NCBI GenBank assembly: GCA_021823875.1
Contig: JAKAMD010000011.1
Span: forward strand, 1-22,443
DNA: 22,443 nt
Reading direction: 5' to 3'
Source: Pseudomonadota bacterium
GTDB taxonomy: Bacteria; Pseudomonadota; Alphaproteobacteria; Rhizobiales; Xanthobacteraceae
The translations under genes and the position numbers were made by a program. Within the stretch, counting starts at the first letter, position 1. Each line of letters opens with the position of its first letter. This document shows positions 1 to 7,192 of this stretch, in pieces. The notes beneath the pieces were generated by a model that was not told the DNA's origin, did not search any database, and saw only the letters and a program-made list of their open reading frames with translations.

Positions 1-225
1 GTCGCCGCGCTCGGCGTGCAGCAGGTTGGAAATCGCCTTCAGCGTGGTGGTCTTGCCGGCGCCATTGGCGCCGAGCAGTGCCACGATGCCGCCCTTGGAT
101 ACTTCGAGCGACACGCCTTTGAGCACCAGAATGACGTGATCATAGATCACCTCGATATTGTTGACCGAGAGGATGATGTCGGTCGCGGGCGCATTCTCAG
201 TTGGTGTGCTGGCGGCGATGCTCAT
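1..225 (-). CDS. livF: Branched-chain amino acid-type ABC transporter ATP-binding protein LivF, N-terminal part
   Basis: Only the first 75 codons are in the window; the gene continues past its left edge. The protein would be one of two cytoplasmic ATPases powering the importer encoded upstream. The Walker A motif GANGAGKT is at residues 52-59, followed by TTLKAISNLL, which is typical of LivF. An N-terminal tail of about 16 residues (MSIAASTPTENAPATD) precedes the first beta strand and is slightly long for the family. The ATG at 225 is the start that gives the complete nucleotide-binding-domain N terminus. It is the last visible gene of the minus-strand operon and is separated from livK by 242 bp filled with inverted REP-like hairpins (248-450). 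The substrate cannot be told from this subunit. Confidence 0.9.
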   Translation of the reverse strand, partial: MSIAASTPTENAPATDIILSVNNIEVIYDHVILVLKGVSLEVSKGGIVALLGANGAGKTTTLKAISNLLHAERGD

Positions 226-247
226 GACGCTCGGCTTGCTCCGTTTA

Positions 248-314
248 CCCTCTCCCCTCGCGGGAGAGGGTGGCGCATCTGCGGATGTCGTCCGCAGATG
301 CGCCGGGTGAGGGG
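248..314 (+). repeat. REP-like doublet, left member of an inverted pair
   Basis: Two consecutive perfect hairpins followed by a GGGTGAGGGG tail. Hairpin 1 is CCCTCTCCC (248-256) paired with GGGAGAGGG (262-270). Hairpin 2 has a 14-bp perfect stem, 272-285 with 291-304, and a 5-nt loop. The tail is at 305-314. The same order (C-rich hairpin, variable hairpin, GGGTG-tail) recurs at 21178-21226 and, inverted, at 21570-21618. It lies between livK and livF inside the operon. Such elements are widespread in Bradyrhizobium-like genomes; their function is not established. Confidence 0.8.
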
Positions 315-345
315 TCAGCATTTCAGAAGCTTGCGGCAGCGCAGA

Positions 346-450
346 CCCCTCACCCCGCGCTACCGGAGCCGGCGCTTTGCGCCGGCGTTTTTTGGTCAAG
401 ACGGCGGCCGGAGGCCGCCTTTTGTCCCCCCTCCCACAAGGGGAGAGAGG
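346..450 (-). repeat. REP-like doublet, right (inverted) member of the pair
   Basis: This mirrors the copy at 248-314. Read on the plus strand it begins CCCCTCACCCC (346-356), the reverse complement of the left copy's tail. It then holds an 8-bp perfect hairpin GCCGGCGC/GCGCCGGC (368-386), a 7-bp hairpin GGCGGCC/GGCCGCC (403-419), and the C-rich/G-rich pair CCCTCCC..GGGGAGAG near 428-450. Only 31 bp (315-345) separate the two copies. A T6 run (388-393) makes the first hairpin look like a plus-strand terminator, but no plus-strand gene reads into it. The 242-bp livK-livF gap is essentially this inverted pair. Confidence 0.7.
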
Positions 451-467
451 ACTATGATAGCCTCACC

Positions 468-1799
468 TTACGGCAGCTTGGCGCAAGCTTCGCTGCGCTT
501 GGGCCAGCCGGCGTTCTTCTTGACGTAGTCGGCAGCCGCCGCGTCGAGCAACGGCATGACCTTGTCCTTCATGGGCTCAATCCAGTCGGACACGCGGTGC
601 CACTCCTTGCCATCCCACTGCTGCATGTAAGCCGGGCTGTGGCCGTTGTGGTCGTCGCAGGTGACGTGGATCGCCGTACCGAAGTCCGGGAAGCCGAGCT
701 CTTTCCAGCGCGCCGCGGTCATGTTCAGCGTTTCGAGACCTTTGCGAACATCGGCGCCGTCCACCACCTTCTTGCCGGTGATCTTCTGCGCGTTGCGGAT
801 CGCTTCCGCCACCATCGCGGTGTTGAAGACGCCGCGGTTGTAGAAGGTGTCGGCGAACTTGTCCTTCTCGACCTGGCTCTTGCCCTTGTCCACGACGTAT
901 TTCTTGATGTCCTGGATGGCCGGGTAATTGGAGCCGAGGCCGCTGAAGTTGAGCGCGAGATAGCCCTTGGCCTGCGTGCCGCCGCCGCGGGCGTCGTCAT
1001 CGGAGCCCGACCACCACACGCCGATGAAGTGATCCATCGGGTAGCCATTCTCGGCCGCGCGCTTGACCGCGGTCGGGTTCATGGCGCCCCAGCCCCACAT
1101 GATCATCCAGTTCGGACGATCGCGCCGGACCGACAGCCATTGCGACGACTGGTCCTGCATTTCCTTGCCGGCCACCGGATAGAGCTTCACATCGAAGCCG
1201 TAGTCCTTGGCCAGGTCCTTCAGAAGCGGGATCGGCTCGCGGCCGTAACCGGCGTCGAGATAGATGAAGCCTATCTTCTTGCCCTTGAGCTTGGCGAAGC
1301 CGCCTTCCTTGCCCGCGATGTAGCGGATGATCATCGACATGCCGTCCCAATAGGTGGCCGGCGGGTTGAAGACCCAGGGGAAGTCCTTGCCGACCGCCGA
1401 GGCCGACAGGCCGTAAGCCATCGACAGGATCGGGATCTTGTCGACCGCCGCCTTGGGGATCAACTGCAGCGTGATGCCGGTCGAAAACGGATTGACCACG
1501 GTCGGGTGCTTGTCCTTGATCGATTCCCAGCATTCCACGCCCTTCTTGGTGTCGTAACCGGTCTCGCATTCCTCGACGTCGAGCTTGACGCCGCCGATGC
1601 CGCCGTCACGCTCGTTCAGCATGGTGAGGTAGTCGTGCATGCCGTTGGCGATCGGGATGCCGGAGTTGGCGAACGGCCCGGTCCGGTAGGTGAACAGCGG
1701 CACGAAAATCTTATCCTGCGCCTGCGCCACGCCGGTGAGCGCTGCGGCTCCCAGCAATGCCGCGCAGGCCAATCCGACAAACAAGTGTCTTGCCTTCAT
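468..1799 (-). CDS. livK: ABC transporter substrate-binding protein, LivK/Peripla_BP_6 type
   Basis: Periplasmic ligand-binding protein of the importer, 443 residues, a usual length for this branch of the family. The N terminus is a clear Sec signal peptide: MKAR, then a hydrophobic core LFVGLACAALLGAAALTG and an AQA cleavage motif near residue 27. The mature part has the two-lobed leucine-binding-protein layout, with a GPFANSGIPIANGM segment near 42-55 and a C-terminal CDDHNGHSPAYMQQW stretch typical of the HAAT family. The start at 1799 has a very strong Shine-Dalgarno (AAAGGAGGAACGAA directly before ATG), the best in the operon, as expected for a binding protein made in excess. It sits after livM and before livF. 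The ligand is unknown; because the operon starts with a CoA ligase, a carboxylate such as an aromatic or fatty acid is as likely as an amino acid. Confidence 0.92.
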   Translation of the reverse strand: MKARHLFVGLACAALLGAAALTGVAQAQDKIFVPLFTYRTGPFANSGIPIANGMHDYLTMLNERDGGIGGVKLDVEECETGYDTKKGVECWESIKDKHPTVVNPFSTGITLQLIPKAAVDKIPILSMAYGLSASAVGKDFPWVFNPPATYWDGMSMIIRYIAGKEGGFAKLKGKKIGFIYLDAGYGREPIPLLKDLAKDYGFDVKLYPVAGKEMQDQSSQWLSVRRDRPNWMIMWGWGAMNPTAVKRAAENGYPMDHFIGVWWSGSDDDARGGGTQAKGYLALNFSGLGSNYPAIQDIKKYVVDKGKSQVEKDKFADTFYNRGVFNTAMVAEAIRNAQKITGKKVVDGADVRKGLETLNMTAARWKELGFPDFGTAIHVTCDDHNGHSPAYMQQWDGKEWHRVSDWIEPMKDKVMPLLDAAAADYVKKNAGWPKRSEACAKLP

Positions 1800-1935
1800 T
1801 TCGTTCCTCCTTTGGTTCGCACCACTTGCGGCGCGTTTTTCTTGTCATCGTTCGCCGGCGTTCCATTGACGTCCGGCGATTTCACATCCGCAGCGTCGCC
1901 CGGCCACGGTCGGAAATTGGTTCCTCATCCCAGTT

Positions 1936-1984
1936 GCGCATGATCTTATCCGAAAATCGGTTCCCACTTTTCGGGATCATGCGC
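1936..1984. repeat. 49-bp palindromic repeat, copy 1 (GCGCATGATC family)
   Basis: Outer arms GCGCATGATC/GATCATGCGC (10 bp, perfect) and inner arms CCGAAAA/TTTTCGG (7 bp, perfect) surround an 11-nt loop, so the whole element can fold into one hairpin with a 4-nt bulge. A second copy at 12966-13014 differs at only two positions. It lies in the livM-livK gap, 12 bp past the livM stop codon. I recognise this as an abundant dispersed repeat of Hyphomicrobiales genomes. The role is unknown; mRNA 3'-end stabilisation or a protein-binding site are possibilities. Confidence 0.85.
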
Positions 1985-1996
1985 GATCCCGCCTCA

Positions 1997-3070
1997 TCAA
2001 TACGGAAACGGCCACACCCTCAGTTTCTGCTTGCCGACCTGCCAGAGCCGCGCGAGCCCGGCCGGCTCGGCGATCAGGAAGAAGATGATCAGCACGCCCG
2101 TGGTTATGTAAGTGATGTGCTCGACGGTGGCGGCGTGAATATGCAAGCCCAGCACTTCCGGCGCGAAACGCAGCACGATCGGCAAGATGAAGATCAGCGC
2201 CGCGCCGAGATAGGCGCCGAGCAGGCTGCCGAGCCCGCCGATGATGATCATGAACAGGATGGTGAAGCTCTGATTGATATTGAACACCGTCGGTTCGGCG
2301 CCGCCGTACCAGAGGAACACCATCAGCGCGCCGGCAACGCCGCAGTAGAACGACGACACCGCGAAAGCCAGAAGCTTGGTCGGCAACAACCGAATGCCCA
2401 TCAGCTCGGCGGCGATGTCCATGTCGCGCACCGCCATCCAGCTCCGTCCGATACGGCCGTGCACCACGTTGGAGGCGGCCCAGGTCATCAGCACCAGGAA
2501 GCCGAGCACGATGTAATAGCGCGTCTCGGCGGTAGCGCGCGGCCCCGTCACGATGATGCCGAACAGCGTGCGCTGCGGCACCTCGATGGCGCCGGAAATA
2601 TTGTAATTGTAGAGCCAGGAAACCCGGATGAAGCACCATTCCAGGAAGAACTGCGCGGCGAGCGTGGCGATCGCCAGATAAAAGCCCTTGATGCGCAGCG
2701 ACGGCAGGCCGAACACGGTGCCGACCGCGGCCGCAAAGAAGCCCGAGCAAAGCACCCAGATCAGGATATTCACGTTGGGGAAGATCGAGGTGAGCTTGTA
2801 GCAGGCATAGGCGCCGACCCCCATGAAGGCGCCGGTACCGAGCGACAACAGGCCGGTATAGCCGGTCAGCAGATTGAGCCCGATCGCCGCCAGCGTGAAG
2901 ATCATGAACGGGATCATCACCGCATTGGTCAGGAAGTCGTTGTTGGCGAACGGAAGCAGGATCGCGACGGCGAGAATGACGGCAAGACCGATGCGGTCCT
3001 GCAGAATCGGGAAGATCGCCTGGTCGCTGGCGTAATCGGTCTTGAACTGGCCGGCTTCGCGGTAAAGCAT
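1997..3070 (-). CDS. livM: Branched-chain amino acid-type ABC transporter permease LivM
   Basis: Inner-membrane permease subunit, 357 residues, within the family range. It has the LivM hallmark GLNLLTGYTGLLSLGTGAF at about residues 86-104, followed by a LivM-like series of hydrophobic segments. The EAA-like cytoplasmic loop region (WMAVRDMDIAAELMGI) before the last membrane helices contacts the ATPases. The first 20 or so residues are polar and precede the first membrane segment. The ATG at 3070 is preceded by GGAG at a 9-nt spacing. It follows livH after a 159-bp gap filled by a CGTCATTCC-type repeat, and precedes livK after a gap holding the 49-bp palindrome. It forms the translocation channel with LivH. 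Substrate not deducible. Confidence 0.93.
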   Translation of the reverse strand: MLYREAGQFKTDYASDQAIFPILQDRIGLAVILAVAILLPFANNDFLTNAVMIPFMIFTLAAIGLNLLTGYTGLLSLGTGAFMGVGAYACYKLTSIFPNVNILIWVLCSGFFAAAVGTVFGLPSLRIKGFYLAIATLAAQFFLEWCFIRVSWLYNYNISGAIEVPQRTLFGIIVTGPRATAETRYYIVLGFLVLMTWAASNVVHGRIGRSWMAVRDMDIAAELMGIRLLPTKLLAFAVSSFYCGVAGALMVFLWYGGAEPTVFNINQSFTILFMIIIGGLGSLLGAYLGAALIFILPIVLRFAPEVLGLHIHAATVEHITYITTGVLIIFFLIAEPAGLARLWQVGKQKLRVWPFPY

Positions 3071-3082
3071 CGGCTATTTCTC

Positions 3083-3201
3083 CGTCATTCCGGGGCCGGC
3101 CGCAGGCCGGAACCCGGAATCCAGACAAGATTGCAGGATCTGCGAATTGCATCTGGATTTGGATTCCGGGTTCACTCGCATCGCTCGCGCCCCGGAATGA
3201 C
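3083..3201. repeat. Long inverted repeat of the CGTCATTCCGGGG family, copy 1
   Basis: Outer arms CGTCATTCCGGGG (3083-3095) and CCCCGGAATGAC (3190-3201) are inverted, as are the inner arms AACCCGGAATCC and GGATTCCGGGTT. Between the inner arms is unrelated sequence. The same four-arm architecture recurs at 14560-14680 with different central sequence. It fills the livH-livM gap, so it is transcribed inside the operon. This is a familiar dispersed repeat type in Bradyrhizobium-like genomes. It could fold into a large stem-loop affecting transcript stability or translation of livM; that is inference. Confidence 0.8.
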
Positions 3202-3229
3202 CTACGTTGTTGTTTCGCACGTTCATTTC

Positions 3230-4186
3230 TCAAATCCGCTCGATGATCTTCTCGCCGAACAGGCCTTGCGGCCGGAACAGCAGGAACACCAGCGCGATCA
3301 CATAGGCGAACCAGGCGTCGGTACCGCCGCCCATCAGCGGGCCCCAATAAAACTCGAAGAGCTTCTCGCCGAGGCCGATGATCAGCCCGCCGACAATGGC
3401 GCCAGGAACCGAGGTGAAGCCGCCGAGGATCAAGACCGGCAGCGCCTTGAGCGCGATCACCTCGAGCGCAAAGGAGACGTCCGAACGCGCGCCCCAGAAG
3501 ATGCCGGTGACCAGCGCCACAAGGCCGGCGGCGAACCAGACGATCACCCAGATCTGCTCGAGCGAGATGCCGACCGACAATGCCGCCTCGTGGCTGTCGG
3601 CGACCGCGCGCAGCGCACGCCCGATGCGGGTCTTGGAAAAGAACACGGCCAGCCCCGCCACCATGATGGAGGCCACGATGGCGGCGGCGATGTCGAGCTT
3701 CTGAAACTGCACCATGCCGCCGAGGGTGTGATAGGTGATGGCGCCTTTGGGAAGATAGAACGCGTCGGTCGGCATCACCTTGGGATCGCCGCCAAAGACA
3801 TATTCGCCGAAACCGATCAGGACATAGGTGATGCCGAAAGTGGCCATGAACAGGATAATGTCGGGCTGGTTCACTAAGGGCCGCAGCACCGCCCGCTCGA
3901 CCGTAAAGGCGAGAATAAACATCACGCCGATGGTGAGCGCGAGCGCAAGGAAGGCATTGAGGCCGGCATCGTGCAGGCCGACCAGCGTGAGGGCGGCGAA
4001 CACCACCATGATGCCTTGCGCGAAATTGAATACGCCGGAAGCCTTGAAGATCAGCACGAAGCCGAGCGCGATCAGCGCATAGAGCACGCCAGCGACCAGA
4101 CCATCCCACAGCGTCTGCGCGAACAGGTCGGGTGCCTGCGCCATCTGCATGAAGGGGTCGATGAAGATCATGTAGAGCATATGCAT
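3230..4186 (-). CDS. livH: Branched-chain amino acid-type ABC transporter permease LivH
   Basis: Second inner-membrane permease subunit, 318 residues. It opens with a short amphipathic stretch, then the LivH signature LWDGLVAGVLYALIALGFVL (about 26-45) and FNFAQGIMVVFAALT (about 54-68), as in the BPD_transp_2 family. The loop RALRAVADSHEAALSVGIS (from about 189) corresponds to the ATPase-contacting EAA region. The ATG at 4186 lies 10 nt after the livG stop, and its Shine-Dalgarno (GAGG) overlaps that stop codon, suggesting translational coupling. With LivM it forms the channel of the importer. Start codons slightly downstream (Met3, Met6) are possible, but the first one has the best ribosome-binding spacing. 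Confidence 0.93.
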   Translation of the reverse strand: MHMLYMIFIDPFMQMAQAPDLFAQTLWDGLVAGVLYALIALGFVLIFKASGVFNFAQGIMVVFAALTLVGLHDAGLNAFLALALTIGVMFILAFTVERAVLRPLVNQPDIILFMATFGITYVLIGFGEYVFGGDPKVMPTDAFYLPKGAITYHTLGGMVQFQKLDIAAAIVASIMVAGLAVFFSKTRIGRALRAVADSHEAALSVGISLEQIWVIVWFAAGLVALVTGIFWGARSDVSFALEVIALKALPVLILGGFTSVPGAIVGGLIIGLGEKLFEFYWGPLMGGGTDAWFAYVIALVFLLFRPQGLFGEKIIERI

Positions 4187-4196
4187 GACATGATCC

Positions 4197-5000
4197 TCAA
4201 TGCGCGACGCCGAGATAGGCGTCGATCACCGCCTGGTTGCTCTTGATTTCGTCCGGCGTGCCGTCGGCGATCTTTTCGCCATGGTCGAGCACCACCACGC
4301 GGTCAGACAGGTCCATCACCACGCCCATGTCGTGCTCGATCAATGCGATGGTCGTGCCGTAATGGTCGTTGACGTCGAGGATGAAGCGCGACATGTCCTC
4401 TTTTTCCTCGAGGTTCATGCCGGCCATCGGCTCGTCCAGCAGCAACAGCTCAGGCTCCATGGCGAGCGCACGGCCGAGTTCGACCCGCTTCTGCAGGCCG
4501 TAGGGCAAGCGGCCGACCGGAATGCGGCGGATTTCCTGGATCTTGAGGAAGTCGATGATCTCCTCGACGCGGGCGCGGTGCTCGACTTCCTCCTGCATGG
4601 CCGGGCCGTAGCGCAGCAATTGCCAGAAGAAGCTCTTGTTCATCTTGAGCGAGCGGCCGGCCATGATGTTGTCGAGCGCGGTCATGCCACGGAACAGTGC
4701 CACATTCTGGAAGGTGCGCGCGATGCCGCCGTCGGCCGCTTCGTAGGGGCGCATCTTCGGGCGGGTCTGGCCCTTGAAGGTGATGCGGCCTTCCTGCGGA
4801 TGATAGAAGCCGTTGATGACATTGAGCATCGAGGTCTTGCCGGCGCCGTTCGGGCCGATGATGGCGCGGATTTCCCCTTTACGAATGTCGAAGGACACAT
4901 CACTCACCGCCCGCACGCCGCCGAACGAGAGCGAGACGTTCTCGACCGCGAGCAGCACGTCGCCGGCAGCAACATCGGGCCCGTTGGTCGGCGCTCTCAT
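4197..5000 (-). CDS. livG: Branched-chain amino acid-type ABC transporter ATP-binding protein LivG
   Basis: Cytoplasmic ATPase of the importer, 267 residues. Walker A GPNGAGKT is at 49-56, Q-loop Gln98, signature LPYGLQ at 165-170 (the usual LivG variant of LSGGQ), Walker B LLLLDEP at 185-191 and switch His223. The long insert between Q-loop and signature (about 110-160, FFWQLLRYGPAM) is typical of LivG rather than LivF. Its ATG overlaps the stop of the upstream acyl-CoA ligase by four bases (ATGA), so the two are almost certainly co-translated. This coupling is the strongest sequence evidence that the ligase and the transporter act on the same substrate. Confidence 0.94.
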   Translation of the reverse strand: MRAPTNGPDVAAGDVLLAVENVSLSFGGVRAVSDVSFDIRKGEIRAIIGPNGAGKTSMLNVINGFYHPQEGRITFKGQTRPKMRPYEAADGGIARTFQNVALFRGMTALDNIMAGRSLKMNKSFFWQLLRYGPAMQEEVEHRARVEEIIDFLKIQEIRRIPVGRLPYGLQKRVELGRALAMEPELLLLDEPMAGMNLEEKEDMSRFILDVNDHYGTTIALIEHDMGVVMDLSDRVVVLDHGEKIADGTPDEIKSNQAVIDAYLGVAH

Positions 5001-6973
5001 GCGGCCTGCTCCATGGCACCCGCCGCCGGCTTGGTCTTCATGTCACGGATCTTCACGCGCGCCTTGATCACGCCCTTGCGGCCGTCCTCGAAGGTCACTT
5101 CGGTAGCGATGTCGGCTTCTGTGGAGCCGTCGTAGAGCGCGGTGATCAGCGGCGCATAACGTTCGGCGATGAAACCGCGGCGCACCTTCTGGGTGCGCGT
5201 CAGCTCGCCGTCGTCGGCGTCGAGCTCCTTGTGCAGGATGAGGAAGCGCTTGATCTGCGCGCCGGCCATCACCTTGTCCTTGGCGAGGTCGCGGTTCACC
5301 TCGGCCACATGCTTCTCGATCATGTCGTAGACTTGGCTGTGGCCGGCGAGCTCCTGATAGGAAGCGTAGACCACTTTGTTGCGCTCGGCCCAGCTTCCCA
5401 CCGCGGTAAGATCGATATTGAGCATCACCGCGACGTAATCGCGCCCGTCGCCATAGGCCACCGCCTCGCGGATATTGGGGAAGAACTTGAGCTTGTTCTC
5501 GATGTATTTCGGCGGGAACAGGGTGCCGTCCGTGAGTTTGCCGACATCCTTGGCGCGGTCGATGATCTTCAGGTGCCCGGTTTTCTCGTCGAAGAAGCCG
5601 GCGTCGCCGGTCTTCACATAGCCGTCGGAAGTCAGCGCTTCTTGAGTCTTGGCCTCGTCGTGGAAATAGCCGGTGAACATGCCCGGCGACTTGAACTGCA
5701 CCTCGCCGTTCTCGGCGATGCGCAGGTCGACATGCGGACAGGGCGGCCCGACCGTATCGGAATGGATCTGGCCGTCCGGCTGGGCGGTGAGATAGAGGAA
5801 GGCCTCGGTCTGGCCGTAGAGCTGCTTCAGGTTGAGGCCGATCGACCGATAGAAGGCGAACAGGTCGGGCCCGATCGCCTCGCCCGCGGTATAGGCGGTG
5901 CGCACGCGCGAGAAGCCGAGCACATTCTTGAGCGGCCCGTAGACCAACACATCGCCAATTGCGTAGAGCAACCGGCCAGTGAACGGCACCGGCTGCTTGT
6001 TCAGGATACGCTCGCCGTATTTGCGCGCCACGCCGATGAAAAAGTGGAACATCTTGCGCTTGAGAAAACCGGCATCTTCCATGCGGATCATCACGCGCGT
6101 CAGCAGCAGTTCGAGCGTGCGCGGCGGCGCGAAATAGAAGGTGGGGCCGATCTCGCGCAAGTCGGCCATCGCCGTATCGGTGTTCTCCGGACAGGCGATG
6201 CAGAAGCCGGCGACCAGACCTTGCGCATAGTTGAGATAATGATCGCCGACCCAGGCGAGCGGCAGATAGGCGAGCGAGACGTCGTTTTCGTTCAGGTGAT
6301 CGAAGGCGACCGTGTCGGCGGCAGCGGCGATCGAACGCTCGCCGGTCAGCACCACGCCCTTGGACTGGCCGGTGGTGCCCGAAGTGTAGAGGATGATGGA
6401 AGGATCGGAGCCCTGGCCGACCGCAATCTCGGTATCGAGCCATTTGCCGACGGCCGGATCGTCGGCCAATGCCTTGCGCCCGTCAGCGATCACCTCGTCG
6501 ATCGCGCGCAGATGGCTGTGGTCGTAATCGCGAAGCCCGCGCCGTTCGTCGTAGACCATCTGCTCCAGCTTGGGCAGACGCTCCATCACCGACATGATCT
6601 TGTCGACCTGCTCCTGGTCCTCGACCGCCGCGAAACGCACTTCCGCATGCGAGAGCACAAAGGCCAGTTCCTCGGCCACGGCATCGGCATAGACCGGCAC
6701 CGGAATGGCGCCGATCATCTGCGCCGCCATGACCGACCAATAGAGCTTGGGCCGGTTGGCCCCTACGATGGCAATGGTCTCGCCGCGCTTGAGGCCGAGC
6801 CGGTGCAAGCCGACCGCATAGGCGCGCACGATCTCGAGCTGCTCGCGCCAGGTCCAGGTCTGCCAGATGCCGAGATCCTTATGCCGCATGGCCGGCCGCG
6901 AGCCGAACAATTCAGCATTACGGATCAATAGCTTCGGAAACGTATCCGCTTGCGCGGCGGCATTCGTCGCCAC
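4997..6973 (-). CDS. AMP-dependent synthetase / acyl-CoA ligase (long-chain acyl-CoA synthetase-like)
   Basis: Activates a carboxylic acid with ATP and CoA through an acyl-adenylate. With the GTG start at 6973 the protein is 658 residues. Motifs of the ANL superfamily appear in order: the P-loop-like YTSGTTGQSKG at about 196-206, YGQTE in the central domain, TGDAGFF, IIDRAKD at the hinge, and the C-terminal catalytic-lysine region ELTRTQKVRRGF. The layout matches long-chain acyl-CoA synthetases of the FadD15/ACSL-like branch. GTG at 6973 is chosen because GGAGG lies 8 nt upstream of it but only 2 nt from the TTG at 6979. It is the first gene of the operon and overlaps livG by 4 bp. The natural acid is unknown; aromatic, phenylalkanoic or medium-chain acids fit the context. 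Confidence 0.9.
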   Translation of the reverse strand: MATNAAAQADTFPKLLIRNAELFGSRPAMRHKDLGIWQTWTWREQLEIVRAYAVGLHRLGLKRGETIAIVGANRPKLYWSVMAAQMIGAIPVPVYADAVAEELAFVLSHAEVRFAAVEDQEQVDKIMSVMERLPKLEQMVYDERRGLRDYDHSHLRAIDEVIADGRKALADDPAVGKWLDTEIAVGQGSDPSIILYTSGTTGQSKGVVLTGERSIAAAADTVAFDHLNENDVSLAYLPLAWVGDHYLNYAQGLVAGFCIACPENTDTAMADLREIGPTFYFAPPRTLELLLTRVMIRMEDAGFLKRKMFHFFIGVARKYGERILNKQPVPFTGRLLYAIGDVLVYGPLKNVLGFSRVRTAYTAGEAIGPDLFAFYRSIGLNLKQLYGQTEAFLYLTAQPDGQIHSDTVGPPCPHVDLRIAENGEVQFKSPGMFTGYFHDEAKTQEALTSDGYVKTGDAGFFDEKTGHLKIIDRAKDVGKLTDGTLFPPKYIENKLKFFPNIREAVAYGDGRDYVAVMLNIDLTAVGSWAERNKVVYASYQELAGHSQVYDMIEKHVAEVNRDLAKDKVMAGAQIKRFLILHKELDADDGELTRTQKVRRGFIAERYAPLITALYDGSTEADIATEVTFEDGRKGVIKARVKIRDMKTKPAAGAMEQAA

Positions 6974-6979
6974 GTCCAA

Positions 6980-6987
6980 TTCCTCCC
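6980..6987 (-). promoter_or_regulatory. Ribosome binding site deciding the acyl-CoA ligase start
   Basis: GGGAGGAA on the minus strand. The GGAGG core is 8 nt from GTG 6973, a normal distance, but only 2 nt from TTG 6979, so GTG 6973 is preferred although the frame is open two codons further upstream. Confidence 0.6.
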
Positions 6988-7068
6988 ATTGGTCACCGCG
7001 TGTTGACCACGCATTATCCTTAGGTCCGACGGCATCCCCACGCCGCCGAACTCCCTCTTGGTCTCTTG

Positions 7069-7106
7069 TTTATAGCAGTTTGCCGGGAAAACATCTTTTG
7101 GCAAAC
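7069..7106 (-). promoter_or_regulatory. Candidate promoter and operator of the ligase-liv operon
   Basis: On the minus strand an extended -10 like TGCTATAAA (7077-7069) lies about 95 bp upstream of the ligase start. Directly upstream is an inverted repeat GTTTGCC/GGCAAAC (7078-7084 and 7100-7106, 15-nt spacer) that would cover the -35 to -10 spacer, as repressor sites often do. No convincing -35 hexamer is seen. It does not resemble the FNR or CRP consensus, so the neighbouring Crp/Fnr gene is not an obvious regulator. Candidate only. Confidence 0.35.
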
Positions 7107-7192
7107 CATTCACTTGACAGACGAACGGGCAGCCTGTTCGCTAGCGTTGCCCCGGTCCGAGTGCGGCCTGAACGCCGCCGCGTCTTCCGCGC

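Noticed and set aside
368..393. Perfect hairpin followed by T6, resembling a rho-independent terminator on the plus strand
   Set aside because: All surrounding genes are transcribed on the minus strand, where no U-tract follows the stem. The hairpin is part of the repeat element.
270..1943. Plus-strand frame of 557 codons opposite livK
   Set aside because: Low-complexity His/Arg/Val-rich translation opposite a protein with signal peptide and family motifs. The same applies to the long frames at 1757-3877, 4200-5135 and 5231-6931.
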